Assembly: GCA_009617715.1 (NCBI GenBank)
Contig: VTFK01000263.1
Span: 558,001-622,000, forward strand
Reading direction: 5' to 3'
DNA length: 64,000 nucleotides
Source of the DNA: Plectrocnemia conspersa
Lineage: Eukaryota > Arthropoda > Insecta > Trichoptera > Polycentropodidae
Below the pieces are notes generated by a model. The model saw nothing but the letters and a program-made list of their open reading frames with translations. It was not told where the DNA came from and searched no databases. A program made the position numbers and the translations under genes. Positions 35,971 through 49,116 of the stretch are shown here, piece after piece (the stretch's first letter is position 1; every line of letters starts with the position of its first letter).

Positions 35971-36124
35971 GATTACATCGATTAAGGGGGATCGTATGTC
36001 AGACTATGATAGGAATGGTATCATATCCTACAGTGAACTCACACTTCCTTCCGGTAAAAACGGTGTAACGTACTTAAACATGAATGCGGGGCTTCCCGAA
36101 GGAATAGTCAATGAACTGTATTAA
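35971..36124 (+). CDS. Short frame with a perfect EF-hand loop pattern; small gene or last exon
   Basis: From ATG at 35996 the frame reads MSDYDRNGIISYSELTLPSG, then KNGVTYLNMNAGLPEGIVNE and LY before a stop at 36122. The stretch DYDRNGIISYSE has Asp at loop positions 1 and 3, Asn at 5, Gly at 6, Ile at 8 and Glu at 12, the canonical calcium-binding EF-hand loop. The frame is open further upstream to an AG acceptor-like TATGTATATAG ending at 35970, so 35971-36124 may be a terminal exon instead of a 42-residue protein. G+C is higher than in the flanks. No second EF-hand was found nearby. A chance match is possible given the short length. Confidence 0.35.
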
Positions 36125-36599
36125 ACATTGCATATAGTGAATCAATATATTAAATTTATTATTTAATACAAAAAAGACAACAAGATTATTATATATAGTA
36201 GTGAATAGTTAAATTTAGGAAGTATTTATTTTAACTTAAATATATATAAATTTATTATATACAAATAAATCTACTAGCAATTTAATTAAATTATTTAAAA
36301 ACAATAAGAATAGAAATTGTCTATCATAAATTATTATACATAGAAAAAATACTTTATTCATAAAAGAAGTATCGATCTTCACAATATTAATGATGTGCTG
36401 ATAATAATAATGTATGTCAATAAGGCACACTACTATTTTAAATTATTAATATATACATTTATGATCATAAATTTTAAAATATTTAATTATAAATGTAGTC
36501 AAGCTTAAAACTATTATTATCTTTAATTTTAATCACAGCTAATTTTACACATTTTAAACCAATTACCATGTTTATATACATATGTATAATTAAAAATTC

Positions 36600-36905
36600 A
36601 GGATGTGGCAGAAAAAACTTATGTATGTTACAATTTGCACTGTTTACGGAGCACATTATCCGAGGGCACAGACACTTGGCGATACGCCATCTAGGACCTA
36701 TTGGTCGGTGAGGCACGCGGATGACGTCGTTGTCCTCAAAAATACTAAGTGGCGTAGAATCCTTGCTGACATTCTAATAAGGTCCTTATTTCCCTTCGAG
36801 CTGCGAGCTTTTATGGAAGCTTGAGAGCATGGCGTCGAAATATCTACGGTGCAGTCTTTAATGGGGGCGGTCGGCCAAGAACAAAAGCTCGATGAGTGAT
36901 GGTTT
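36600..36905. other. GC-richer patch, unassigned
   Basis: Elevated G+C with a 73-codon plus-strand frame (36603-36824) and a 77-codon minus-strand frame. Neither gives a domain I recognise. GATGACGTCG (from about 36720) is seven-eighths of the TGACGTCA site. It may be regulatory or a repeat piece. Confidence 0.25.
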
Positions 36906-38542
36906 GTAGTTTTACAGTTTTAGTGTGCTAAGAAACTTTATTGAGAGCCTTGACAAGCCATAGGTTAATTAACAAAGCCCTGCGTAATTCTTCATATCCA
37001 AAAAAAATAGAGATATTATTGTAGAAATGTTTTATAATAGATAATAAATTAATAAAAATTAGGAAAAAATCACACAATTCTGCATACACAAATGTATTTA
37101 ATTCTTGCTTATTTATTACTGTTTAATATTTTTCAGCATAAATAGTTTTAAGTCGATTTCTGTTGTTATTTGTTTCTTAAATTGTCCTTCATCATTATGT
37201 TAATACGTTTCTAAATTTCATTTATATTACAATATTTTTTAGTAATATTTCTAATATATTAAATTTATTTATCTTTAATTAAAAATAATTATAAAACTAA
37301 TGCAAAGCTAAATATATAATACGTTCCGCGTTCTGAACTTGTGTAATACTAACACATCAAACGAATTGGAAGGTTTGGAAGACTGCTCTAAAGTAGTTTA
37401 CTCATCTTATCACATCCCAGAATGCATCCATACCAATTATTGAAACATCTCCTTAGCTTAAACAGTTTTTTTAATAGTTCCTTAAAAACATAGAAACAAA
37501 TCACAAATTTTAAAACTGTTACGTATATACTAAATATATTATACAAAAATATAAATTTCCAGAGCCGCTTTAAACGTGTAATTTGCCCTTTAAATAGGGC
37601 AATTCACATCATGCCTCACCGATATTGATCGCGTTTCATTTCGACCACTTTTCTTATGAATAATGCACATCTAACGATTCCTTCGACAACCCGTGTGAAT
37701 TGTAATTGTATTGTAAATTTGTATGAACATACAAAATACATCAACACGCATACACGCTAATGAATACTTAAAACAATATGCACATGTTCCTAGCTCGTTA
37801 GAATGAATAATAAAATATATTTTTCATTTCACATTTATGTATTTGTTGCGTAGTGTTATGTTTTTGTTAGTATAATACTTTAATACTTTGCTTTTGATTA
37901 AGACGCCCTTAAAAAATTTAAGTTGATCAGTTAAATGGATTGATGGTATATCATTTCTATAGGCTTTTATACTTTTTAATCACCCGTGCCTATAATTTTT
38001 ATGTAGATGTATCGTAATAGACATTATGGAAATGTTTGTCATTTATTGAATCCATAGGCAGCTAAAGAACGACGTACCTTGCTTTTGTATGGTTGCCATA
38101 AGCCACCAAGAGCGGCGCCCAAAGCCCTGTATCATGTTACTTATTTTTTATTACCGAGAGTTATGTGTGTACTATATTATGTATTTTTTAATATAATATT
38201 ATAAAACGTATTTAAAATTATTAAATAGTGCGGTTAAAGGCTCGTAAATATGCTGTAGAATGAAATATATATTAAAAAACCACAGATAAAATTAGATTAA
38301 TTACGTATTTATTTATTGTAATTTTTTTACGCAATAAACACTATATTATCAATTATGTACAAATACATATGTAAATTTTTTCGATACGTACAAAAATACA
38401 ATTATGTTTATTTTGATATGATAGATCAATATTTGTGTAATGTTTTATTACAAAATGTTCAATATGAACTAATTTATTTATTTATTCATTGTATTTCAAT
38501 CAGTGAAATCAGTGAAATCTATTAATGCAGCTTACAATCAAT
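36906..38542. other. AT-rich noncoding stretch
   Basis: A small GC-richer spot at 38050-38130, otherwise nothing recognisable. Confidence 0.4.
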
Positions 38543-38750
38543 AGACCTTGCTCGATTTTATTTGAATTATTCATCCATGAGATTAGAAAAATTTAGGAAA
38601 ATCTCATTTTATATGGTCGATCAGAATTATAATTATATTTATAATAACTCCCAGATACGATAGAAATTTAAAAACACTAGAGTCCACGTAGGATTCTAGC
38701 CCATATCTTTCAGGTATTAGTCACCGACTTATGCCACTGGTCTATCGTGT
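38543..38750 (-). repeat. tRNA-derived SINE, copy 3 of 4 (best preserved)
   Basis: On the minus strand it begins ACACGATAGACCAG and holds box-A-like TGGCATAAGTCGG and a degenerate box B (GGGCTAGAATCCT). The body then includes CTAGTGTTTTTAAATTTCTA and ends with the shared segment around TCGAGCAAGGTC. It is about 208 bp. Alignment with the other three copies gives the family boundaries. Confidence 0.8.
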
Positions 38751-41700
38751 TGATTTTTATATGTGATTAGTTTTATGTTTATTATCGTAAGATTAAAAGC
38801 ATATTATTATTTTTTAAAACAAAAAAAAATACTCAGCATTTTTTTTAAATATTTGCTTAAATTAAATAATATAAAAATTAAGAACTGATTGCTAAATTAT
38901 TTTTCCTAAACATTTTTATTCTCGATTTTAATTTTTTTTTAAATTTTTATCCATATTTATAAGTCAAAATATTACCTATTATTGCAACAATTACAACATA
39001 ATTTATTTTAAGATCCATATTTTTAATCAATTATCCATTTAATTTTTAATTTAATTTACCTCATACACATAAATATTAGATTTTTGCTTGAGTCAACTTT
39101 ATAATTTATTTAAGGCTGCCATTTTATAATTTCTGACTTTACAGTATTATCATCATTTACTTAATGTATTTTTTAGCACTTTAAAATTACGTACTGATTA
39201 AAATAAAATCTGGCTTTAATGTTTTTCTTAACCCATATGTATTACAAAAAAAATAGTAAATTTGTTATAATGATAATTTTAAAACTAAATCAATTTATGA
39301 GTTCGTATTATAGCACCTTTGCGATCTATCTAAAAATATATTAACGTAGTTTTATATCTAACTGAATTACAGTGATTTTGAGAAAACAATCTATAAAATT
39401 AGGTTATAATGTTTATTTTGTAAAAAAAACATTACGAGTCGATTTATCAAAATTCAATATCACATCAATATTTTAAAACTATATGTGTAAGAAAAATGTA
39501 ATAAAAATTAGTACAAAACAATTAATTTAACGGTTTATATATAGTATCTGGTTCTTTCATAATACCATATTTAGGGAATATTTGAGGTCTATCAAAATAT
39601 AATATAGCGTAGTCTCACATCAAATAAGATTATAACGATAAATTAGTAAAAAAAAATCTACATGAAATTGGATTATAAATAATGCCTATGTATTTTAAGT
39701 GTGCATCACTATTATTATATATTAAATTTTTTTTTTATGTGTTAATTAATGCTTTTATAATGACTATCTTACCATAATTATGAAGCTCTAAATCAGGACA
39801 GTTAAAAAAATAATAAAAAAATCAATGCGTGAAACCGGGACGTATGGTAAGCTTAATCATGACGCATTGTCAAGTCATGTAATAATAAAAAGTCTACGGA
39901 ACACATTTCAATGGTACCTTTAAATAAACTACTTTATATAAAACAAATAATTTTAATTGGTTTTATCAATAAACTACTGATTAAAATTATTGAATGCTAT
40001 GTGGGCCTTTTCTCTTCGAGTGATATATGTGTGTATTTTTTTCAGAACGATACTATCGCATTTATTGTCATTGTGTTTGCATGAGGGGTGATTAAAGTTT
40101 CTAGGGCGGTCAAGCGCCATACTAGGCCCTATAATCTTATAAGTCAGGGTGGAAAAGGGTGGCTGGGGGCCGAGCAGTTGTGAGATTTCCCTTCTACCGT
40201 TATTCAATCGCAACGACATTAATTTCCCACATACTGCGGAAAATATGCACGGGTCAATGCACATGAAAAAAGAGGCATGATGATATTTAATCAATACATA
40301 TTCTTGAAAAATTCGAAGTTGAAAAATAATTAAATAAATTTACATTTACAAAATAAAAGAATTAACTGTAAAATCTAAATTTAATTTAATCTAAATCATA
40401 TCAAATCAATCAGCGCTGTGACAAGTTCATTTCTCTTCAAATTTATCTATACGCAGCCAAATAAAATTGATAATAAAATAAATATGAGTGTTTGCTAGCG
40501 TTGTTCTATTTTAAAAATATATTCTGAAAAGCTAAATATGTTAAAACAAAAGTAATAAAAGACTAGCAGCGCGCTGAGAAATTTATGGACTTCATACATA
40601 AACCGAGTTTTTTATAAATGCCATTGTATCCGTCGTAAGCATCGATATTTATTATATTTATATACTTGTTTGTACATCTACAGTTTTATTTTTATTATTA
40701 TCCTTTCTTCTCGAGTAAAACAATTTTTCAACCCCTGCTTATAAATTTCCATTTGCTAGAAATGTATGAAGCGAAGCTTACAATGCAGCATAAACTATTA
40801 TTTTTATAGCATGTTATTTTACTCATAACAATATGATTAAAATATCTGTTTATGAGAACATTATTTGGCAACTGTACCAGAGAAGTATGCTCAAATGTAC
40901 TGCGCACTAGGTGATTATACAAGGCACACAGTGCCCTCGGTCTTAGAGGCTTTATAAATTAATTAATTAATCAACTAATTAATATACGTAAAAGCCTCTC
41001 AGTAGGAAGTAATTTTAAATATGTAACAATCCTGAGCATTAATCGTTTAGTTTTCAACTAAGTTAAGTAGAGGGGAATATTATTTCGATCGAGTTATAAA
41101 TCCATCGTATACGAAAAATGTATTTAATATTAATGTTTGAATTGTTGAGAGTCACTGATTTCATCAGCCGAGTAAATTAGATTAAAAGTTAACACCCTTT
41201 GTGTAATATTAACCGCAAGGACAATGAGTGGCAATTTTTTTTATACCCTCCATATATTTATAGTTTGGATTAATTATTTTTATAACATCAAAAAAATAGC
41301 AATTCAGATTGAAGAAGTTAATTAGTATTAAGAATACATAGAAAGAACAATCGCGTGTTATCAATAAATTATTGAAATATTATGATTTATTATTTTAATA
41401 ATGCATATGGTAAAAAAAAATTTAACAGATTTGAAATATATCAATTTAAAGTCATAAAAATATTAAAAACTAAAACCATGTTTAATGATTGGACTGTATG
41501 GATATTTGAGAAGCACTACTATGGGTTATTGGCTATCGGTTTTTAACCACCCTATATACACCTTAGGGTGGGGGACTTTACTTATAAAGCCTGGTCAGTT
41601 AGTATTATCTCAGTACTACCCATTACACATAGGAACGATGTGTATCATAGGTGTATACTTTTTTATAATTATAAATGCACTTTTAAATAATATAAATAAT

Positions 41701-43430
41701 TAACATTAAATTATTAATTAATAATTATTGCAAACCATAACAGTGTGAGTGATGTGATTTTATATTATTTAAAATTTAATAGTGTTTAAAAATGTATTAG
41801 TGTTACAAAAGCATGACAATAGTTAATTGATTCTTCCCCGGAGCTCATCAATGAAGATCGGTCATCATATTGAATCCCATTGCAGCTGCTGGCCACTGCT
41901 CAAGATTAGATTTTATTACTCTTGTGCGTGTGACAGCGGCTATTGTGGGTAATTCTAAATCACACAGCGTCGAGACTAACATTGTTTCAAGATTCATTAT
42001 TAAGAAATAAAAATGTATGTACGTCAATGATTTGTCTAATTTTATAGTATATAATCGTTTTTAATTAATCTTAAATCATAATTTGTACAAATTGAAATTG
42101 GATAACTCAAATTCTATAATATTAAATAATGCGTCATATTTTCAACTTTGAGTTAAATATATAAAGTATTTGGAATATAAATGTTAGAAATAAGCTGAAG
42201 AATATATACGTATTTTTATTATTAGTATAGACAATTATAAGATATTATAACTATGTATAATTTTTTAAATAAAAATATGAAATGTCAATAATAAAAACAA
42301 ATTACAATGAGATTTATTTAATAAGTAAAGAGTACATTTTAGATAATATTAATTAATGCCTTAAATCAAACATTTTATAATTTAAATTATCAGTAAAATA
42401 AAAAATATTATTACTGACTTCTTAAATACACAAACTGTAAAATTTGCATAAAAGTTTTAATTTTCAAAATAATATTTTTTAACAGACTCATTGCATAACA
42501 TTATTGCATTTTATTTTAAATTTTATTTTTTTAATAATGTGCAAATTATCAAATTACAAAGAGAGCAAATATTTTGAGATCAACAATTGAAATGCACAAA
42601 GAAAATATGTAATATGCAATAGTAAACATATTATAATAAAATATTATTTGTAACATTACTTATACATATTATTCTTATTATTTTTCATGTTAAAAGTAAC
42701 ATTATTGTGTAATAGTTTAAATAATGCTTAATTAGTAAGAGTAAAAATGCAAAAAATCATATCGTAAAATCATGAAAAGTATATTAAGTTCCTAATAAAA
42801 TTAAGACCAAAATATTTTTAAAAGCCATATTATAATTGATTTTGAAATACATATGATGCTAAATATACTCTAATTTTTTAACTCTTATAAAAATATTCAT
42901 ATAAAATTGTTGTTATAACTGAAAAGTGTATATATATTTACTAAGCATGAGATATATAATCAAAATGCTCTAAATTTCTTTCTATAACAGATTAAAAAAA
43001 GGTCAACACTGTGATCAACAAATAAGCTGATAAAATTCAAACGTTGGTAAGTCAGTAGGCGTCAATTTAAGTAAATATTACATCAAAGTGTATTTTTTTA
43101 TTAATAAGCAAAATAATATAACATCTTTAAACATATTTAAACAGAACCGTTCACTATATATCTTTTTTGAATACATAAAAGGATAAAGTAAACATTTTCA
43201 TGTCCTTAAAAGTATACTACCAACTGTGCCTTAATCTTAATATCAGTGTTAACAATGAAATGCACATTATCAATGATTACATAGGTAAAAAAATAAACAG
43301 TCTTTCTTGATATAATATGTATAAAGTATACTCAATATTAGAATATTGTGCTGCATATAAATCTCAATTGCAAAAGGGTAATTATCATTTACAAATAACG
43401 CCAACGTCAATAAGCCTCATAAATTGATTA
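38751..43430. other. AT-rich noncoding stretch with two unassigned open frames
   Basis: Frames at 39974-40294 (minus, 106 codons) and 41485-41703 (plus, 72 codons, hydrophobic, G+C above the surroundings) are the longest. Neither has a motif I recognise, splice support or a homologue I can name. Around the second, CCACCCTA and TAGGGTGG (about 41547-41571) form 8-bp arms. A short CCGGGACGTATGG at 39836 resembles the terminal sequence of the hAT-type element at 49117-49614. Confidence 0.3.
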
Positions 43431-43437
43431 AAATGTA

Positions 43438-43682
43438 TCACATGGTATTATCAAATGGTTTCGTCGGAGTATTCTTGAAGACCTTATGTATAATTTTTTT
43501 CATCTTGCCAAAGATGTTCCAGGAGAACTTCTTCTTGTCGGCTTTGCGGTTCACTTCGTCAGGACTTTCGATGACGACAATATGTTTTGAATCATTCTTA
43601 GATGATTTAATATCACAGTACATCTTGCGGTAGGAGCTGTAGGTAAGAAAATCAGCCATCTGCGCCATTTTGCGATTAGATT
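43438..43682 (-). CDS. Small lysine-rich protein of unknown function (76 residues), coding exon
   Basis: Minus strand: acceptor TATGTTTCAG (ends at 43683), 14 nt of leader AATCTAATCGCAAA, then ATG at 43668. The 76-codon frame ends at TGA 43440-43438. The protein begins MAQMADFLTYSSYRKMYCDI and holds a polar middle with SKHIVVIESPDEV. It ends with a lysine- and aromatic-rich part (KKKFSWNIFGKMKKIIHKVF). There is no signal peptide or membrane segment, and I do not recognise the family. Support for reality: an acceptor just upstream of the ATG, G+C clearly above the flanks, and a plausible first exon 3 kb upstream. An AATAAA on this strand lies about 340 nt downstream (near 43096). The second Met (codon at 43659) is an alternative start. 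Confidence 0.55.
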
Positions 43683-43689
43683 CTGAAAC

Positions 43690-45385
43690 ATATAAAAATA
43701 ATGCTCAGTTAAATGATATCACGGTGATTATGTCCGTAGTACTGACATGCTATTAAACACAAACATAAATAAATGACAAAATATGTATATGATTAAACCG
43801 AGTTCGTAGTATTCAATCTATAGGAAATAAAATTGAATCACTTGAATAGAAAAATGACAATTATTTATTTCCTTAATTGAAGTATATAAAATTATATCCT
43901 TTATTAAAATATAAAAAAAATATCCTTAATGTAAATATTGACTTGATAATGTCAATCAATTAGGGTTATAATAAATATAAACTCACTTCAAATCTGATAT
44001 ATTTGCCAATTTTGACTCTTGATAAATCTGCATCTCGGACTAAGGTAAGCATACTACAAATGACTATGTCCGTTAAATTGCATTTCCGTGACAGAAAATC
44101 AAATATAAAAATGAGATAACCCAATTAAAAATCTAGCTAAACATATCAAATGATTGACTATCTATATAAGACAATATTGCACACTATCACATTATAAAAC
44201 GTTTAAAAGTGACTCTATTCCACATTCTAAGATCTATTAAAAAACAAATTAATAATTAATATTATCTCTTTATTCATAAATTTTCCTTCAACTTTATCCC
44301 TCCCACGTCACATATAGATGATGTCATTCGTTTATCCATCTCGGTCTTACCATTGTTGTCACACAGGGTAAATAGTAAAATAAACATCCTAGTTTGAAGG
44401 AAATTGTGTAATACTATTTGACAAAATATTGTCATATTTATTTATGTTTTACATAGGAATCCTCAGGATTATTTAAAAAAATTGTAACATTTGATTTTAA
44501 AATATTACCTATTGCAGAAGCCTTCAGATTTCTATCAAACTTTTATGAAAAATTGATCACAATTTTTTATTCTCACCAACAGGAAAGAACAATGGTAGTA
44601 AAGAAAATAAGTTAATCACTAATACCAAACAACTTCTGATCTATAGCTGTTTGCAAAATATATTAGATAAGATCCGGTATCTCGTTTTAAACTGCTAACT
44701 ATTAAAAACTCGTATCTCTCCTAATAAAGTATTTAAAAATGTTTTATAATATAAATATCCATTTACACTGATAAATCTACCTGAATTAGTTATATAAAAA
44801 ATGTTCGTTTGTGAGTTTCAAGTAAATATATTTTATAATGTAAATTAAATAATAGTGTTTGAATCATGGCCAACCGTGAGAGTAAAATTAGAGGCTTTAA
44901 ATATAATTTATAGCTTTGATGAAAATCTGTTACTAATATATTGATATGTATATTTTTATTAATTATAATAAAAAAAATAGTAGAGTGGCTAATTTACTAT
45001 TTCTTAGCACTAATTAAATGCTCCCATATATTTATAAAATACATAGCTAAATAAAAAAATGAAATGCTACATAAAAATAATCCATTTATTAGTAACAGGA
45101 TAATTTAATTTTAAAAGAAAGGGTTTAAAGAACATACACTATATATGTGGAAAGATTTAACCCATTTTATACATAAAATTTGCATTGAATATCATTCCAA
45201 ATACTCTCCGGATAAGTACCTATTATATTTTCAGATATTGTTGATAAAATATCAATCTTTAGTTCATAAAGATATATGTAATGTGCAAATTTTGCAACTA
45301 AGACAGCATATATAATTCAGCATAAGCTTTAACAATGCAGTGTAAATTAAATTATAAATAAAATACATCAATATTATACAAGGAA
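43690..45385. other. AT-rich noncoding stretch (putative intron)
   Basis: Nothing recognisable. If the two-exon model for the 43.4-kb gene is right, this is intron. Confidence 0.4.
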
Positions 45386-45388
45386 AGA

Positions 45389-46030
45389 TTAAAAACTTTG
45401 CAGCCTAACACAAGACTTTATTATCGATGCTATGATTTTGGTTTGATAAAATACTTTGTCTTGTTCTGCAAAATTATTTTTTACGGCTGATACAACTTCT
45501 TCGTTGTACTTCAGGTGTTTTTTAAAGTTTAGAAATAGAGGGTCTGATCGAGTTATATTCAGCGAATAAAGAAAATGAAGTATCAAGTTAAAACCGCCCT
45601 AAAGAATTTCTGCCATCTCAATTGCCGATGAGTGTGCTAGAGAGTTACTCTGATGGAACAGAACACTTTTTGTTAGTATTCCAGGTCATTTTATTATTAT
45701 TTTTCCACATAATTAATGAAAAAAGTTTGAGTAATATTGTTATTGTTCAAAGTTATCCACAGTTATCCAAAAAACGGAACTGTCGATTGTTTTTTTAGCT
45801 CATGTTAATAACGGTAAACTCAAGTCTCCTTGGTAGCAATAAATCTTTTCATAAAATTATCAGCAGCAAATTCATAACGGAGCAGTAAGTTCGACGACAT
45901 TTCTGATAAACTCGTTGCTCAAAATGTTTGAAATCCATTCATAAGAGATGTTTACAGCTTCTATTTTTTTGAACCTTGATTCGTTGATCTGGCATGAACA
46001 TATCTTAAATAAAATCAGTGTTTTATTTGG
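45389..46030 (-). pseudogene. Heavily decayed mariner transposase
   Basis: On the minus strand, pieces appear in mariner order. EAVNISYEWISNIL corresponds to the helix-turn-helix end, and KRFIATKET to the segment around the first catalytic Asp (normally VDET, here lost). VLFHQSNSLAHSSAIEMAEIL corresponds to the HQDNAPAHT block with the second catalytic Asp changed to Ser. LHFLYSLNITRSDPLFLNFK and KHL follow (YSPDLAPSDYxLF block, third catalytic Asp retained), then the C-terminal NEEVVSAVKNNFAEQD. Multiple stops and frameshifts are present. Ends and TA duplication were not located. Confidence 0.8.
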
Positions 46031-46654
46031 TAGTAGAAATTGCAAGCCTCACTGCGATGGTCATCTTCAACGCTTCTCCTTAGAATTCAGTTGCCTACTT
46101 TTTAACAAGTGTGTATGAAAGACGAGATATTTAAAAGGTGCTGTATATTTATTATTATTCTTCAGTTTGAAGCTCTTTCTGTGTAAATATTTAATCACTG
46201 AACGATGATATATTTTTTCATTCTTAAAGAAGCTGATGATTACGAAATTTCACATGTCACAAATTATCAGGTTAATGCAAAACTTTGTTAAAACACATAG
46301 TTCACAAAAAAAGTGCGTCAATAAGTTTTCAAAAATAACACGCAATTAAAATATAAATAAAAAATAAATACAGTAAAACTGTTAAATAATCATAGATTAT
46401 ATTGAAAGAAAATCAAATTTTGAATTTTCTTACCTAAAAACACTTAATACAATCCCAAAAGTAACTGATAATTCACGCGTATAGATAATGGAACTTAGTA
46501 AAAATATGGTGCAATAGGTAATGAGTCACACTATTATTTTAGTGTTGTTATTTAGAAGAAATTGGAATAAGAACACACGAACGAGTTTGTGCAAAGTTCC
46601 AACCGATTGAAACACATCCGCGTTTATAAATATAACTATTGGCGTCAAACTTAC

Positions 46655-46800
46655 AGTTATGACCTCGACAAAGTATGCGAACGAGGGTCAGGAAGGCCTT
46701 TGTGTTATGTAATAATGTGTAAAAATCACAGTTCAGAATACAGTCAAGATGTTAAACGGTAAACGTTATAAAAACGGTGCGAATTCATAACGGAGGCGTG
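46655..46800 (-). promoter_or_regulatory. Possible promoter and noncoding first exon of the 43.4-kb gene
   Basis: Minus strand: TTTTTATAAC (about 46769-46760) and, some 100 nt further on, a consensus donor after CATAACT (donor GTAAGTTT at 46654-46647). A transcript starting about 30 nt after the TATA would give a first exon of about 80 nt, spliced over 3 kb to the acceptor at 43683. The GC-rich block to the right (46780-46910, with CGAACGAGAGCGTCG) fits a promoter. On the plus strand the same block also offers TATAAAA, so direction is not settled. Confidence 0.35.
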
Positions 46801-46919
46801 TGCGAAACGAACGAGAGCGTCGCCAAAACTATTTTGAGGAACCAACATGGCGCTCGGATAGAAACGTAAGCGTCTCGAATGACATTTCCCTGACAACGCT
46901 CAGCTGATCGGTTGGTCTT

Positions 46920-47750
46920 AACAAACTACAGTATGACCATGGTTGTTGAATTAATATAAAAAATATAAAAACGCTAAAAACTAATTGTATTATTCTTAAA
47001 ATTGTTAAATTTCTAATATTAAATAATATGATTTAGCAATAATATTTTAACAAATACTCTTTTTATGAACGATGCTTAAAATTTCAAGTCAGAGATATCC
47101 ACCACCACAAAACGTGACAAGAGTATTTAAGTTTCAAGTTCTCCATAGTTTATCGCTTACAAATAAATAATTTATGCAGTGCTTTTCTCCTAGAAAAAAT
47201 GCACCTAAACTTACATCTTATATTGATAAAAATAATATTAAAAACTTAATTAAAGTCAAATTTAAAGTAGCTTTTGCTATCACGAATTCACATAAATAAA
47301 TAAAATACAATTTATCTTATTTTTTTATTATTTTAAACATGAAAATTTAAGCTAAGAAAGTAGAATATAAAACTAAAGACCAAATGTAAGGGAACAATAT
47401 AAATTTATAAAAACATCATATCAGTTTATATTTATTATAATTTTAAAAGTATTTCCTTAAGTTTTGTATGATTCTCATAGAAGAAATCGTCACGACTCTT
47501 TTAATGATCTTAGTATTTAAGAGAAAATATCGTTTTTTAGAGTTACCAAACATCGACGTCTTGAAAGTCTCAAAGGTGATCCAAAGGGTTTGCTAAACAA
47601 ACATATCGAATCTCTTTAAATTGTCAACAAAATCTTGTTGGGTGAAAATTAAATTCATTGAAAACTTGCATTTACACTTCCTCGTAGAAATGAGAATAGT
47701 TTTCAGTGCATGCATCAAATGCATATATATGTTTGGATATGTCCTATAAA
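46920..47750. other. AT-rich noncoding stretch
   Basis: No gene or repeat boundary seen. Confidence 0.4.
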
Positions 47751-47784
47751 TAATGTATTCAAGAAATCAACTAGTAATTGTTTT

Positions 47785-48010
47785 GTGGGGGCCAATTTAT
47801 ATATGTATAGGTTTTATTATGACCAAAAATTGGCGGCACTACAGTAACACTAATGTGACGGCGGCACATACTCTTGATTGTCTTCAACGGAGAGACAGCG
47901 GCGGTGGTGCCTCACCATCTCATATTCATTTTCATATTCTAAATGTAAACTAAACTATATTTCAATAAAATACTACTGCAGCGGCTCAATCTGTGTCTAA
48001 TTGCTACCCA
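47785..48010 (+). repeat. Unnamed repeat family, copy A
   Basis: Shares with copies B (49688-49906) and C (50471-50665, inverted) the order GGGGGCC-AATTTATATATG-TATAG, then an AAAATTGGCGGCACTACAGT-type block. It ends with the well-kept TCAATAAAATACTACTGCAG-CGGCTCAATCTGTGTCTAATTG. The family has no coding frame; the type is unknown (SINE or the tail of a LINE). Confidence 0.7.
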
Positions 48011-48087
48011 TAACTACCCGTACGCCAAAGTTTTAATCTTTATTTAGTGTAAGTTAATTTTTCATTCGATTTTGTAAATTGCTTATT

Positions 48088-48243
48088 ATGATTTATTTGC
48101 GACATGGCTATTACAGATATCATTATGGTCAAGAGATGTTTGGACCAAACCGAGTGGGAAAATCTCGCCTGGTCGATCTTATACCGCTCGCCTTTGACAT
48201 GTGTCGAGGTAGAGTGAATCTATGCATATTATGTAGAAGATAA
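48088..48243 (+). other. Unassigned 51-codon open frame with an internal donor-like site
   Basis: ATG at 48088 opens a frame with MFGPNRVGKSRLVDLIPLAF in its middle. A donor-like CGAG/GTAGAG sits near 48206. It follows repeat copy A, so it may be repeat-derived. No family recognised. Confidence 0.2.
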
Positions 48244-48839
48244 AATATAACGAACCATCTAAAGCATTTTACTTGTTCTTCGAGCCACGATGAGACAGCT
48301 ATTTTAAGTGGTTTAATGTTGTATGGCTAATATGAAAAACAAGCATTTCTCCTCAAGGGTAGAAGGTAAATATTATATAAAATATTTTTGAGTTTGAGTT
48401 TTAGAGATTTATTGTATAGCATACCTCAACGGAAGCGCTAATTTATACTGCAACGCCATTGCATGCTTAAAAATCCAAATATATTTTTAAATAATTTTCT
48501 CCAACTCCATATTATTAACGTTATGACATTGGTATAAGGTAATAAATACACATTTTAGCGATAAGTTTTCAAGTTCGATCAAGTGAAAATTACTATCGAA
48601 ACATTGAAAACAATTGGCAGAAAAAAGCACTGCTTGTACTATTAAGCATGTCGGGATTAGTGACCGAGCTGTACGACTTTTCAGCTAGTTAGAAGTCGGA
48701 ATAGTTGTTTAACTAGCATAGTTTATCACACACACACACAAATATATAATTTTTACTATTTTGGTAACAAATAGTGATAAGTGGCAAATATACACAAATT
48801 GAGCTGTTGATATTATAATAGTTATATGTTGAATGTATA

Positions 48840-49116
48840 AAAATTAACGAAAAGTGCACGAAGCCGCACTGGCCGTGCGAGCCCACCAAAGTTGTGACGG
48901 CGCGGGGATTTAACTATCCGATGACAACTTGGTACGCGCGGGCTCAACTATCCGATAACAGATAGCACGCGCTTTGCTTCTAGCGGCGTGGAGGTGGACA
49001 ATGTAGACCCTGGCAGCATATAGAGTTCCAAGGAGCGCGAGCAAAACGTGCATGTCCGGGAGCGCGTTGGGGCCCCAAGGTGCGTCGGTACAGCTTCACG
49101 GGGCGTGTGCATAGAG
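48840..49116. repeat. GC-rich repeat segment with a tandemly duplicated motif
   Basis: Two adjacent units carry GCGCGGG followed closely by AACTATCCGAT-(G/A)-ACA (about 48900-48965). The segment continues across the element at 49117-49614 into 49615-49680 when that insertion is ignored, so it predates it. Class unknown. Confidence 0.45.

Noticed and set aside
36603..36824. Frame containing RHADDVVVLKN, reminiscent of the reverse transcriptase ADD motif
   Set aside because: No neighbouring polymerase blocks are present in any frame; the match is too short to support a retroelement.
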